From Actinomycetes bacterium (lineage in GTDB: Bacteria > Actinomycetota > Acidimicrobiia > Acidimicrobiales > RAAP-2), in the NCBI GenBank assembly GCA_021849435.1, contig JAJZSX010000159.1, positions 1 to 6,041 of the forward strand: a stretch of DNA of 6,041 nt, read 5' to 3'. How positions within the stretch are numbered: the stretch's first letter is position 1; each line of letters opens with the position of its first letter. Of this stretch, positions 1-5,049 are shown piece by piece. Made by a program: the position numbers and the translations under genes. The notes under the pieces are model-generated. The model was not told where the DNA came from. It saw only the letters and a program-made list of their open reading frames with translations, and did not search any database.

Positions 1-51
1 AACCGGTGATGCAACGAGTGACCGTTGCTCCGCCGAAGATGGCTCGTCCAC
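1..51 (-). CDS. 5' end of an unidentified gene, coupled to clpP (partial)
   Basis: A GTG codon at 51-49 overlaps the last base of the clpP stop codon (TAGTG). It opens a frame that stays free of stops to the window edge, 17 codons, starting MDEPSSAEQR. An AAGGGG Shine-Dalgarno-like sequence (56-61, inside the last clpP codons) sits 4 bases before the GTG, which supports a real start and translational coupling. The visible residues are hydrophilic and resemble a flexible N-terminus; I do not recognise a family. In Actinomycetota a second clpP or clpX often follows clpP, so either is a fair guess from context, but nothing in these 17 residues shows it. A chance open frame of this length is possible; the ribosome binding site and the overlap are the main support. 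Confidence 0.55.
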   Translation of the reverse strand, partial: MDEPSSAEQRSLVASPV

Positions 52-638
52 TAGGCCCCTTGGCGAATGGCCGAACGGTCGATCACGGCGTCGATGAAAC
101 CGTACTCAACCGCCTCCTGGGCGGTGAACCAACGGTCGCGATCCGAGTCCGCCTCGATCCGCTCCACGGGCTGGCCCGTGTGAAACGCGATGCGATCGGC
201 AAGCATCTTCTTCATGTAGACGATCTGCTCGGCCTGGATCGCGATGTCCGACGCCTGTCCCTGCATACCGCCGAGCGACGGCTGGTGCATGAGGATACGA
301 CTGTGCGGCAGGGAGAAGCGCTTGCCGGGCGTGCCCGCGCAGAGCAGGAATTGACCCATTGACGCCGCCATGCCCACACAAATCGTTCGAATATCGCAGT
401 TCACGTACTGCATCGTGTCGTAGATAGCCAGTCCGTCGGTCACCGATCCACCGGGCGAGTTGATGTAGAGGCTGATGTCCTTGTCGCGGTCCTCGGCCTC
501 GAGCAACAACAATTCGGCGCAGATCCGGTTCGCAGTGTTCTGGTCGACCTGAGATCCGAGGAACACGATCCGCTCGCGCAGCAGTCGTTGATTCAGGTCG
601 TTCGCACCCATTCCTTCGGCCATGGCGGAGTTGTTCAT
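51..638 (-). CDS. clpP: ATP-dependent Clp protease proteolytic subunit ClpP
   Basis: Serine peptidase of family S14. In the family it forms tetradecameric barrels that degrade proteins unfolded and fed in by ClpX or ClpC in the cytoplasm. The 195-residue product has the expected length and a full catalytic triad: Ser93 in GMAASMGQF, His118 in LMHQP and Asp168 in SDRDRWF. The oxyanion and substrate-binding segment SPGGSVTDG (61-69) and the handle-helix region [13 protein letters not shown] are also present. There is no long propeptide. The ATG at 638 has no Shine-Dalgarno sequence, but a TAGATT box ends 6 bases before it, which fits a leaderless mRNA. Met6 and Met10 are alternative starts without better ribosome binding sites. 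The gene is divergent from tRNA-Leu, and its TAG stop overlaps the GTG of the next gene. Actinomycetota commonly have two ClpP subunits that act as a hetero-complex; whether this is one of a pair cannot be seen here. Confidence 0.97.
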   Translation of the reverse strand: MNNSAMAEGMGANDLNQRLLRERIVFLGSQVDQNTANRICAELLLLEAEDRDKDISLYINSPGGSVTDGLAIYDTMQYVNCDIRTICVGMAASMGQFLLCAGTPGKRFSLPHSRILMHQPSLGGMQGQASDIAIQAEQIVYMKKMLADRIAFHTGQPVERIEADSDRDRWFTAQEAVEYGFIDAVIDRSAIRQGA

Positions 639-644
639 TGCACC

Positions 645-650
645 AATCTA
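645..650 (-). promoter_or_regulatory. Candidate -10 box of a leaderless clpP promoter
   Basis: On the minus strand TAGATT (matching the actinobacterial TAnnnT pattern) is followed by 6 bases, GGTGCA, and then the clpP ATG. Transcription would start at or next to the A of the ATG, giving an mRNA with no leader. This agrees with the absence of a Shine-Dalgarno sequence. No convincing -35 hexamer is visible 16-18 bases upstream. A perfect 8-base palindrome, CGTGCACG (656-663), lies in the spacer and could be an operator, but 8 bases is short evidence. Confidence 0.5.
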
Positions 651-683
651 CTGGACGTGCACGCGCCCGCTTCGTTGGCGACC

Positions 684-689
684 TAGTCT
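684..689 (+). promoter_or_regulatory. Weak candidate -10 box for the tRNA-Leu gene
   Basis: TAGTCT matches TAnnnT and ends 10 bases before the first base of the mature tRNA, a reasonable distance for a short 5' leader trimmed by RNase P. I see no good -35 hexamer at normal spacing. The same 61-base gap (639-699) must also hold the divergent clpP promoter. Confidence 0.3.
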
Positions 690-699
690 GGAGCCACTC

Positions 700-782
700 G
701 CGGGCGTGGCGGAATTGGCAGACGCGCTGGTTTTAGGTACCAGTTCTTCGGAGTGTGGGTTCGAGTCCCTCCGCCCGCACCA
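700..782 (+). tRNA. tRNA-Leu, anticodon UAG, CCA encoded
   Basis: This class II tRNA decodes CUA, and probably other CUN leucine codons. The acceptor stem GCGGGCG (700-706) pairs perfectly with CGCCCGC (772-778), followed by discriminator A779 and an encoded CCA (780-782). The anticodon stem is CTGGT (727-731) with ACCAG (739-743). The 7-base loop TTTAGGT (732-738) puts TAG at 734-736. The D-arm region GGCGGAATTGGCAGACGC is typical of tRNA-Leu. The extra arm around 744-754 (TTCTTCGGAGT) and the TTCGAGT T-loop (760-766) complete the fold. The second pair of the T-stem is a U-U mismatch (756 with 770). Discriminator A and the long variable arm are leucine identity features. The gene stands alone, with no second tRNA nearby. 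Confidence 0.98.
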
Positions 783-833
783 TCACCTGACGATGCTCCA
801 GGGTTCGTCGCCCCGCCGGACTACGCCGCGCGT

Positions 834-851
834 AACCCACCGCTTGGGGTT
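834..851 (+). terminator. Weak candidate hairpin after tRNA-Leu
   Basis: AACCC (834-838) can pair with GGGTT (847-851) across an 8-base loop, and a moderately T-rich stretch (TCCATTCATCT) follows. An earlier GGGTT (801-805) could compete for the same AACCC. The stem is only 5 base pairs and there is no proper T-tract, so this is at best a weak terminator. It also overlaps the possible -35 region of the helicase promoter. The rest of 783-840 shows no gene. Confidence 0.2.
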
Positions 852-870
852 TCCATTCATCTGCTAGCGT
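843..870 (+). promoter_or_regulatory. Candidate promoter of the helicase-CSD gene
   Basis: TAGCGT at 865-870 fits the TAnnnT -10 pattern. CTTGGG at 843-848 lies 16 bases upstream as a poor -35. Transcription would begin near 877 and give a leader of about 80 bases before the GTG at 958. Unlike clpP and the LON gene, the helicase has a clear Shine-Dalgarno sequence, consistent with a leadered mRNA. Confidence 0.4.
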
Positions 871-880
871 GTACGGGACG

Positions 881-952
881 TTCGCCGCACAGTGCGGTGG
901 AGACCGATTCGACCGTGACATTTCGGGTTGGGCTCACCTCAACCTACAGGAG
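881..952 (+). promoter_or_regulatory. Structured 5' leader and ribosome binding site of the helicase-CSD gene
   Basis: Two hairpins can be drawn. The first has core CCGCA (885-889) and TGCGG (893-897) around a 3-base loop, extendable to 9 pairs over 881-901 if G-U pairs are allowed. The second pairs GGTTG (926-930) with CAACC (940-944), plus an inner GG/CC with one bulge. It ends only 3 bases before the AGGAG Shine-Dalgarno sequence (948-952), which is 5 bases from the GTG start at 958. The AGGAG itself is certain; any regulatory role of the hairpins is inference. Confidence 0.5.
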
Positions 953-957
953 TCATT

Positions 958-2613
958 GTGTCCGTATCCTTCGCCGACCTCGGCGTGCCCACCAACCTCG
1001 TCGACCGCCTTCGCGCCCGCGGAATCACCGACTCCTTCCCCATCCAGGAAGCCGCCATCCCCGACGCACTCGCGGGACGCGACGTCGTGGGTAAGGCGGC
1101 AACGGGTTCGGGTAAGACGCTCGCGTTCGGCCTGCCCTTGCTCGCGAGGCTCGGCACGGCCCGCCCGCGTCAGCCACTCGGGTTGATCCTCGTCCCCACC
1201 CGCGAGCTCGCTTCCCAGGTCCAAAAGGAGTTGGCCCAGTTGACCAACGACCGCGGACGTCGGATCATCACCATCTTCGGTGGTACCTCGTACAACACGA
1301 CGCGCAAGGCACTGAACGCCGGCGTTGACCTCGTGGTCGCCTGTCCCGGCCGACTCGAGGACCTGCTCGAGCAGCGTGCCCTTGACCTGTCCGCGGTGAC
1401 GACCGTCGTCGTCGACGAGGCCGACCGCATGGCGGACATGGGCTTCCTTCCCGCGGTACGTCGCATCGTCGGGGCGACCCCGTCGAATCGCCACGTGATG
1501 CTCTTCTCGGCCACGATGGGCCCCGACGTCGCGACCCTCGTCAACACCTTCACCCACGACGCGATCATCCACGATGTGGTTGGCGACGAAGCACCGAGCG
1601 ACGTCGACCACTTCTTCTGGCGGGTCGCTCGCGACCAGCGCCCCCAGGTGACCGCCGACATCGTGGAACAGTACGAGCGTGCCATCGTCTTTACCCGCAC
1701 CAAGCACGGCGCCGACCGGCTCGCCCGCCAGCTCGGTGAACGTGGCGTGTCGTCAGTCGCGTTGCACGGGGACCGGACACAGGCTCAGCGCGAGCGCGCA
1801 CTGCGGGCGATGAAGAATGGCGAGACGCGAGTCCTCGTGGCGACTGACGTCGCCGCCCGTGGTATCCACATCGACCTGCTGCCCGTCGTCGTGCACTACG
1901 ACCCGCCCACCCAGGCGACGGACTACCTCCACCGTTCGGGACGCACCGGGCGCGCAGGCGCAACCGGAGCGGTCATCTCACTCGTGAGTGACGACGTCGC
2001 CGGGCACGTGAAGCGGATGCAGCGATCGCTCGGCATCCCCACTACGCTCGACGACCCACAGAACGCGGTCGCGATTCGCCTCGGCGCCGTGGACGATGCG
2101 GCCGCCGCCCAGTCCTTGGACGAACGTCCGCGTTCACGCTCGAACCGTCCGGCCGAGTCCAACCGTCGTGATAGTGCTGACCGTCCTGCGGGCCGATTCG
2201 GCGAACGCACACGGGAGCGTAGCGAAACTCGACGTAGTCGTACCGCACCGACTGACGCACGCAGCGAAACGCGAGCGCCGCGAAGTGAGTTCCGATCCGA
2301 CGCGCCGCGCGTCGCCGACCGGTCGGCGTCTCGCGCCCCGCGTGAGCAGTACCGTGAGTTGAAGACTTCGGGTGCGACGAAGCGGTCTGCCGCGGGACAC
2401 GCAGTGGTCAGTTTCTTCAACGACTCCAAGGGGTTTGGCTTCGCGAGTGACGAGAAGGGTGATGACCTGTTCATCCACTTCTCCAACATTGTCGGAGACG
2501 GCTTCAAGACCTTGAGTCAAGGTCAGACCATCGCCTACGACGAGGCAACCGGCCCCAAGGGTCGCGAGGCTCGAAACGTTCGCGTCGTCACGGGCGGCGC
2601 ACGACACCGGTAG
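958..2613 (+). CDS. DEAD-box RNA helicase with C-terminal cold-shock domain
   Basis: This 551-residue protein should unwind or remodel RNA using ATP in the cytoplasm. All helicase motifs are present: Q motif (F5 to Q30), motif I AATGSGKT (47-54), Ia PTRELA (80-85), GG (108-109), Ib CPGR (129-132; most relatives have TPGR), II DEAD (153-156), III SAT (184-186), IV IVFTRTK (243-249), V VATDVAARGIH (294-304) and VI HRSGRTGRAG (325-334). A low-complexity linker rich in Arg, Ser, Glu and Ala, probably disordered, spans about 386-480. A complete cold-shock domain follows (482-544), with RNP1 KGFGF (491-495) and RNP2 LFIHF (504-508). The start is the GTG at 958, 5 bases after AGGAG; the in-frame TTG at 928 lies before that ribosome binding site and inside a possible hairpin. 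The family suggests roles in cold adaptation, ribosome assembly or mRNA decay. The precise role is unknown, so no gene symbol is given. Confidence 0.95.
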   Translation: MSVSFADLGVPTNLVDRLRARGITDSFPIQEAAIPDALAGRDVVGKAATGSGKTLAFGLPLLARLGTARPRQPLGLILVPTRELASQVQKELAQLTNDRGRRIITIFGGTSYNTTRKALNAGVDLVVACPGRLEDLLEQRALDLSAVTTVVVDEADRMADMGFLPAVRRIVGATPSNRHVMLFSATMGPDVATLVNTFTHDAIIHDVVGDEAPSDVDHFFWRVARDQRPQVTADIVEQYERAIVFTRTKHGADRLARQLGERGVSSVALHGDRTQAQRERALRAMKNGETRVLVATDVAARGIHIDLLPVVVHYDPPTQATDYLHRSGRTGRAGATGAVISLVSDDVAGHVKRMQRSLGIPTTLDDPQNAVAIRLGAVDDAAAAQSLDERPRSRSNRPAESNRRDSADRPAGRFGERTRERSETRRSRTAPTDARSETRAPRSEFRSDAPRVADRSASRAPREQYRELKTSGATKRSAAGHAVVSFFNDSKGFGFASDEKGDDLFIHFSNIVGDGFKTLSQGQTIAYDEATGPKGREARNVRVVTGGARHR

Positions 2614-2616
2614 CAT
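2611..2616 (+). promoter_or_regulatory. Possible -10 box for the FKBP gene, overlapping the helicase stop
   Basis: TAGCAT fits TAnnnT and contains the helicase stop codon. It lies 8 bases before the GTG at 2625. The FKBP gene has no Shine-Dalgarno sequence, so a leaderless transcript from here is conceivable. The spacing is longer than the 6 bases seen at clpP and the LON gene. Read-through from the helicase gene is the simple alternative. Confidence 0.25.
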
Positions 2617-2624
2617 TGCGAACC

Positions 2625-2996
2625 GTGACTGATAAGCCTCTCATTGAACCACACCTCGGTGAACCGCCGACCGAATTGATCATTGAAGACATCGTCGTCG
2701 GTGACGGGGACGTCGCCGTGGCGGGGCAAACCGTCGCCGTCCACTACGTCGGCGTGAGCGCATCGACCGGCCAACAGTTTGACGCATCCTGGGATCGCGG
2801 CGAACCCTTCGCCTTCCCACTCGGCCGCGGCTACGTCATCGCAGGCTGGGACCAGGGTGTGACAGGCATGCGAGTCGGCGGGCGACGTCGCCTCGTGATC
2901 CCTTCCCACCTGGGCTACGGCGAGCGCGGTGCCGGCGGTGTCATCGCACCGGGCGAGACGCTGATCTTCGTCGTCGACCTACTCGAGGTCAACTAA
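2625..2996 (+). CDS. FKBP-type peptidyl-prolyl cis-trans isomerase
   Basis: A 123-residue single-domain FKBP, predicted to speed cis-trans isomerisation of X-Pro bonds during protein folding. The FKBP fold covers about 30-121. The active-site residues known from human FKBP12 have clear counterparts: Y41, D53 (FDASWDRG), F64, V71-I72 and W75 (YVIAGWDQG), Y98 (GYGERG) and F115 (LIFVVDLL). There is no signal peptide or membrane anchor, so it is likely cytoplasmic. I chose the GTG at 2625 because the resulting MTDKPxI...GEPPxxLxIxDIVVGDG start resembles actinobacterial FKBPs. A TTG at 2616 would add three residues. No Shine-Dalgarno sequence is visible. The gene begins 11 bases after the helicase stop, so it may share that transcript, and its TAA overlaps the stop of the converging LON gene. 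Confidence 0.93.
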   Translation: MTDKPLIEPHLGEPPTELIIEDIVVGDGDVAVAGQTVAVHYVGVSASTGQQFDASWDRGEPFAFPLGRGYVIAGWDQGVTGMRVGGRRRLVIPSHLGYGERGAGGVIAPGETLIFVVDLLEVN

Positions 2997-3634
2997 CCGA
3001 GCAGATACGGCGACGAATCGCGCGCCAATAGCCGCTGATAATCGCCGTATCGCTCGCAACAGATCTCAGCTACCAGCCGAAGGCGGTCGTTGGGATTGCT
3101 CAAACTCAGAACTTTGAACTGATCGAGCGTCGACATCGGCGTCATCGCACAGAGCTGCCAGCTGCGCACTGACGGATTCGGGTCCATCGCGCAGTCATGG
3201 CGCAGTAACTCGTCGGTCACCACTTCGCTACGCAGCGCCCGAAGCGCGCGCACGGCGGATTCCGTCGACTTGAGCAGGGCCGGTTCGATCTCGATCTCGT
3301 CACAGCACCGTTCGTGAACTACTGCGCGCGGATACGGCGCGTCGGCGAGCCAGGCCGACACCTTGACGCACTTGGTTCCTTCGACCCTGAGCAGGGTCTG
3401 ACCGTTGGGCAGTTTCTGGGAGTCCAGGATTTGAAGCACCGTACCGACGCACGTACGCACCTCGCCCCCGCCGACCTCAGCACCCTTCTCGATCATGCAG
3501 GTGCCGAACTCTTGGTCGTCGGGGAGTTCCTGCAGCATCGCTTGATAGCGGGGCTCGAACACGCACAGCCCCACCACTTGATGTGGGAAGACCACCATCC
3601 CCAAGGGAAACATGGGTAGGACGCCGTCGTTCAC
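2993..3634 (-). CDS. LON substrate-binding-domain protein (no protease domain)
   Basis: The 213-residue protein matches the N-terminal substrate-binding domain of Lon proteases. It opens LPMFPLGMVVFPHQVVGLCVFEPRY (6-30) and continues with the usual mixed-strand part (44-110) and a helical second half (115-205). The AAA+ and Ser-Lys protease domains of Lon are absent. Such stand-alone LON proteins are common in bacteria and their function is poorly known; substrate recruitment or peptide binding is an inference. It holds ten cysteines, including two adjacent pairs (110-111, 192-193), which is many for a small cytosolic protein. The GTG at 3634 follows a TAGGCT box by 6 bases, suggesting a leaderless mRNA; Met8 is an alternative start. 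It is 38 bases downstream of rdgB and could also be read through from that operon. Confidence 0.88.
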   Translation of the reverse strand: MNDGVLPMFPLGMVVFPHQVVGLCVFEPRYQAMLQELPDDQEFGTCMIEKGAEVGGGEVRTCVGTVLQILDSQKLPNGQTLLRVEGTKCVKVSAWLADAPYPRAVVHERCCDEIEIEPALLKSTESAVRALRALRSEVVTDELLRHDCAMDPNPSVRSWQLCAMTPMSTLDQFKVLSLSNPNDRLRLVAEICCERYGDYQRLLARDSSPYLLG

Positions 3635-3640
3635 GCTTCC

Positions 3641-3646
3641 AGCCTA
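3641..3646 (-). promoter_or_regulatory. Candidate -10 box of a leaderless promoter for the LON-domain gene
   Basis: On the minus strand TAGGCT, then 6 bases (GGAAGC), then the GTG start. This is the same arrangement as at clpP. The GGAAGC could be misread as a Shine-Dalgarno sequence, but it ends directly at the start codon, too close to work normally. No strong -35 hexamer is visible. It lies in the 38-base gap after rdgB, so the LON gene may have its own promoter inside the operon. Confidence 0.45.
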
Positions 3647-3672
3647 AAGGTGAACGCTCCGTGAAGCACCGA

Positions 3673-4260
3673 TCACGACCGAAGTCGCGCAGCCAGCGCC
3701 GCCAGGGCACGCGCCCGGTGCGATACGGCATTCTTCTCATCGGCGGTCACTTCCGCCAGCGTCCGCCCACCCAGTTCGGCGCTCGCGAACACGGGGTCGT
3801 AACCGAAACCTCGTTCCCCGCGAGGCTGCTCGACGATCCAGCCGCCAAGGGAACCCTCGACGGTCAACGCCGATCCGTCCGGGTACGCCACCGCGATGAC
3901 GGTGCGAAATCGCGCACCGCGATCCGCACGATCGACCTCTGAGAGCTCGCTCAGTAATTTTCTCACGTTGTCGGCGTCGATTGCGGACGGTCCGGCGTAT
4001 CGGGCACTGTGAACACCAGGCTCACCGCCGAGGGCATCTACGAACAGGCCCGTGTCATCGGCTATCGCCGGCTGCCCGACGGCAGCGCAGATCGCGTGGG
4101 CCTTCAGCAACGCGTTCCCATCGAGGGAGTCGCTCGTCTCGGCAACGTCCGGCACACTGGCTGGCCGTGCGACCACGTCGATGCCGACCCCGCCGAGCAC
4201 CGCGCGCATCTCGTCGGCCTTGTGCGCGTTGGCCGTAGCGAGAACAAACACGAGCCCCAT
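3673..4260 (-). CDS. rdgB: Non-canonical purine NTP pyrophosphatase (RdgB/HAM1 family)
   Basis: The family hydrolyses dITP, ITP and XTP to monophosphates plus pyrophosphate, keeping deaminated purines out of DNA and RNA. The 195-residue product has the usual length and motifs: LATANAHK (7-14, with Asn11 and Lys14), Glu41 in the metal-binding position, ADDTGL (67-72, with the Asp pair 68-69), SARYAG (85-90), GERGFGYDPVF (148-158) for base recognition, and SHRARAL (180-186). The ATG at 4260 overlaps the rph stop codon by one base (TAATG) and has no clear Shine-Dalgarno sequence of its own, so translation probably depends on ribosomes finishing rph. The rph-rdgB pair is conserved across many bacteria, including mycobacteria. 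Confidence 0.96.
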   Translation of the reverse strand: MGLVFVLATANAHKADEMRAVLGGVGIDVVARPASVPDVAETSDSLDGNALLKAHAICAAVGQPAIADDTGLFVDALGGEPGVHSARYAGPSAIDADNVRKLLSELSEVDRADRGARFRTVIAVAYPDGSALTVEGSLGGWIVEQPRGERGFGYDPVFASAELGGRTLAEVTADEKNAVSHRARALAALAARLRS

Positions 4261-5003
4261 TATCGTGTCCGAGGGCTTGGCGGCGTCGCTAACACGAGTC
4301 GCTGGGCTTCGTGGATCGACTTGATCCCTTCTGAGGCCAGGTCCAGGAGTTGATCGAGTTCCGTACGGCTGAAGGCGGTGCGTTCCGCGGTGCCCTGGAC
4401 CTCGACAAAACCGCCCGATCCGGTCATCACGACGTTCATGTCGGTCTCGGCTGACGAATCCTCCTCGTAGGGCAAATCGAGCATCGGCACCCCGTCGACG
4501 ATGCCCACCGACACCGCGGCCACGAGATCGGTGAGTGCGTGGCTGCGGATCGTGCCGTCATTGACGAGGCGCGTGACCGCATCATGTAGCGCTAAGTAGC
4601 CCCCACTGATCGACGCCGTGCGCGTGCCACCGTCGGCCTGCAAGACATCACAGTCAACGATGATCTGCACGTCCGCGAGCAGTGTGAGGTCGGTGACCGT
4701 GCGCAACGATCGCCCGATCAACCGCTGGATCTCTTGGGTGCGCCCGGACTGCTTACCTCGCGCCGCCTCACGCGACGCTCGCTCGGGCGTCGATCCCGGA
4801 AGCATCGAGTACTCGGCCGTCACCCAACCGCGCCCTGACCCGCGAAGCCATCGCGGCACGTCGGTCTCGACCGAGGCCGTGCAGAGCACCCTCGTCCTGC
4901 CGACCTCAACGAGAACCGAGCCCGCCGCCATCTCGGTGTAGCCGCGGATGAACCGCAGTGGACGGGCCTCGTTGTTGTTGCGTCCGTCGAATCGCGTGGT
5001 CAT
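4260..5003 (-). CDS. rph: Ribonuclease PH
   Basis: A phosphate-dependent 3'-5' exoribonuclease that, in the family, trims tRNA precursors up to the CCA end as a hexameric ring. At 247 residues the length is normal. Diagnostic motifs are [15 protein letters not shown] (8-22), [10 protein letters not shown] (60-69), the phosphate-binding [16 protein letters not shown] (86-101), [15 protein letters not shown] (122-136) and the metal/active-site stretch [17 protein letters not shown] (179-195, with Asp182 and Asp188). The ATG at 5003 is preceded by AGAGGGAG (5007-5014). The frame stays open a further 78 codons upstream, but that extension lies over the cysM end and has no RNase PH character. It is 46 bases after cysM on the same strand and shares a TAATG junction with rdgB. 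The one tRNA gene in the window already encodes its CCA. Confidence 0.97.
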   Translation of the reverse strand: MTTRFDGRNNNEARPLRFIRGYTEMAAGSVLVEVGRTRVLCTASVETDVPRWLRGSGRGWVTAEYSMLPGSTPERASREAARGKQSGRTQEIQRLIGRSLRTVTDLTLLADVQIIVDCDVLQADGGTRTASISGGYLALHDAVTRLVNDGTIRSHALTDLVAAVSVGIVDGVPMLDLPYEEDSSAETDMNVVMTGSGGFVEVQGTAERTAFSRTELDQLLDLASEGIKSIHEAQRLVLATPPSPRTR

Positions 5004-5006
5004 GGT

Positions 5007-5031
5007 CTCCCTCTCATCGGTGCGAACACCG
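5007..5031 (-). promoter_or_regulatory. rph ribosome binding site with a small upstream hairpin
   Basis: Read on the minus strand, CGGTG (5031-5027), a TTCG loop and CACCG (5022-5018) form a perfect 5-pair hairpin. It is followed four bases later by AGAGGGAG (5014-5007), the rph Shine-Dalgarno sequence; the core GAGG is 6 bases from the ATG. No T-run follows, so it is not a standard terminator. It may limit read-through or protect the mRNA 5' side, but both are inference. The Shine-Dalgarno call is firm and fixes the rph start. Confidence 0.6.
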
Positions 5032-5049
5032 TAGTTGACACCACACTCG

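Noticed and set aside
663..685. ClgR-type operator upstream of clpP
   Set aside because: The minus strand has CGC and GCG here, but separated by 7 bases instead of the 5 of the known ClgR pattern, and the flanks do not match.
622..867. Plus-strand reading frame across the tRNA-Leu gene
   Set aside because: It runs through a well-folded tRNA gene and resembles no protein family.
928..957. Ten-residue upstream extension of the helicase from TTG at 928
   Set aside because: The AGGAG ribosome binding site (948-952) lies inside that extension and is placed correctly for the GTG at 958; TTG 928 has no ribosome binding site and lies in a possible hairpin.
934..1707. Long minus-strand frame opposite the helicase
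   Set aside because: Typical shadow of a GC-rich gene: His/Gly/Asp/Arg-rich with no domain, while the plus strand carries every helicase motif.
2116..2400. DNA repeat array in the helicase linker
   Set aside because: The Arg/Ser/Glu repetition is at the amino-acid level; no regular repeated DNA unit is visible.
1923..2616. Overlapping minus-strand frames opposite the helicase linker and CSD
   Set aside because: Low-complexity antisense of the linker with no recognisable domain or ribosome binding site.
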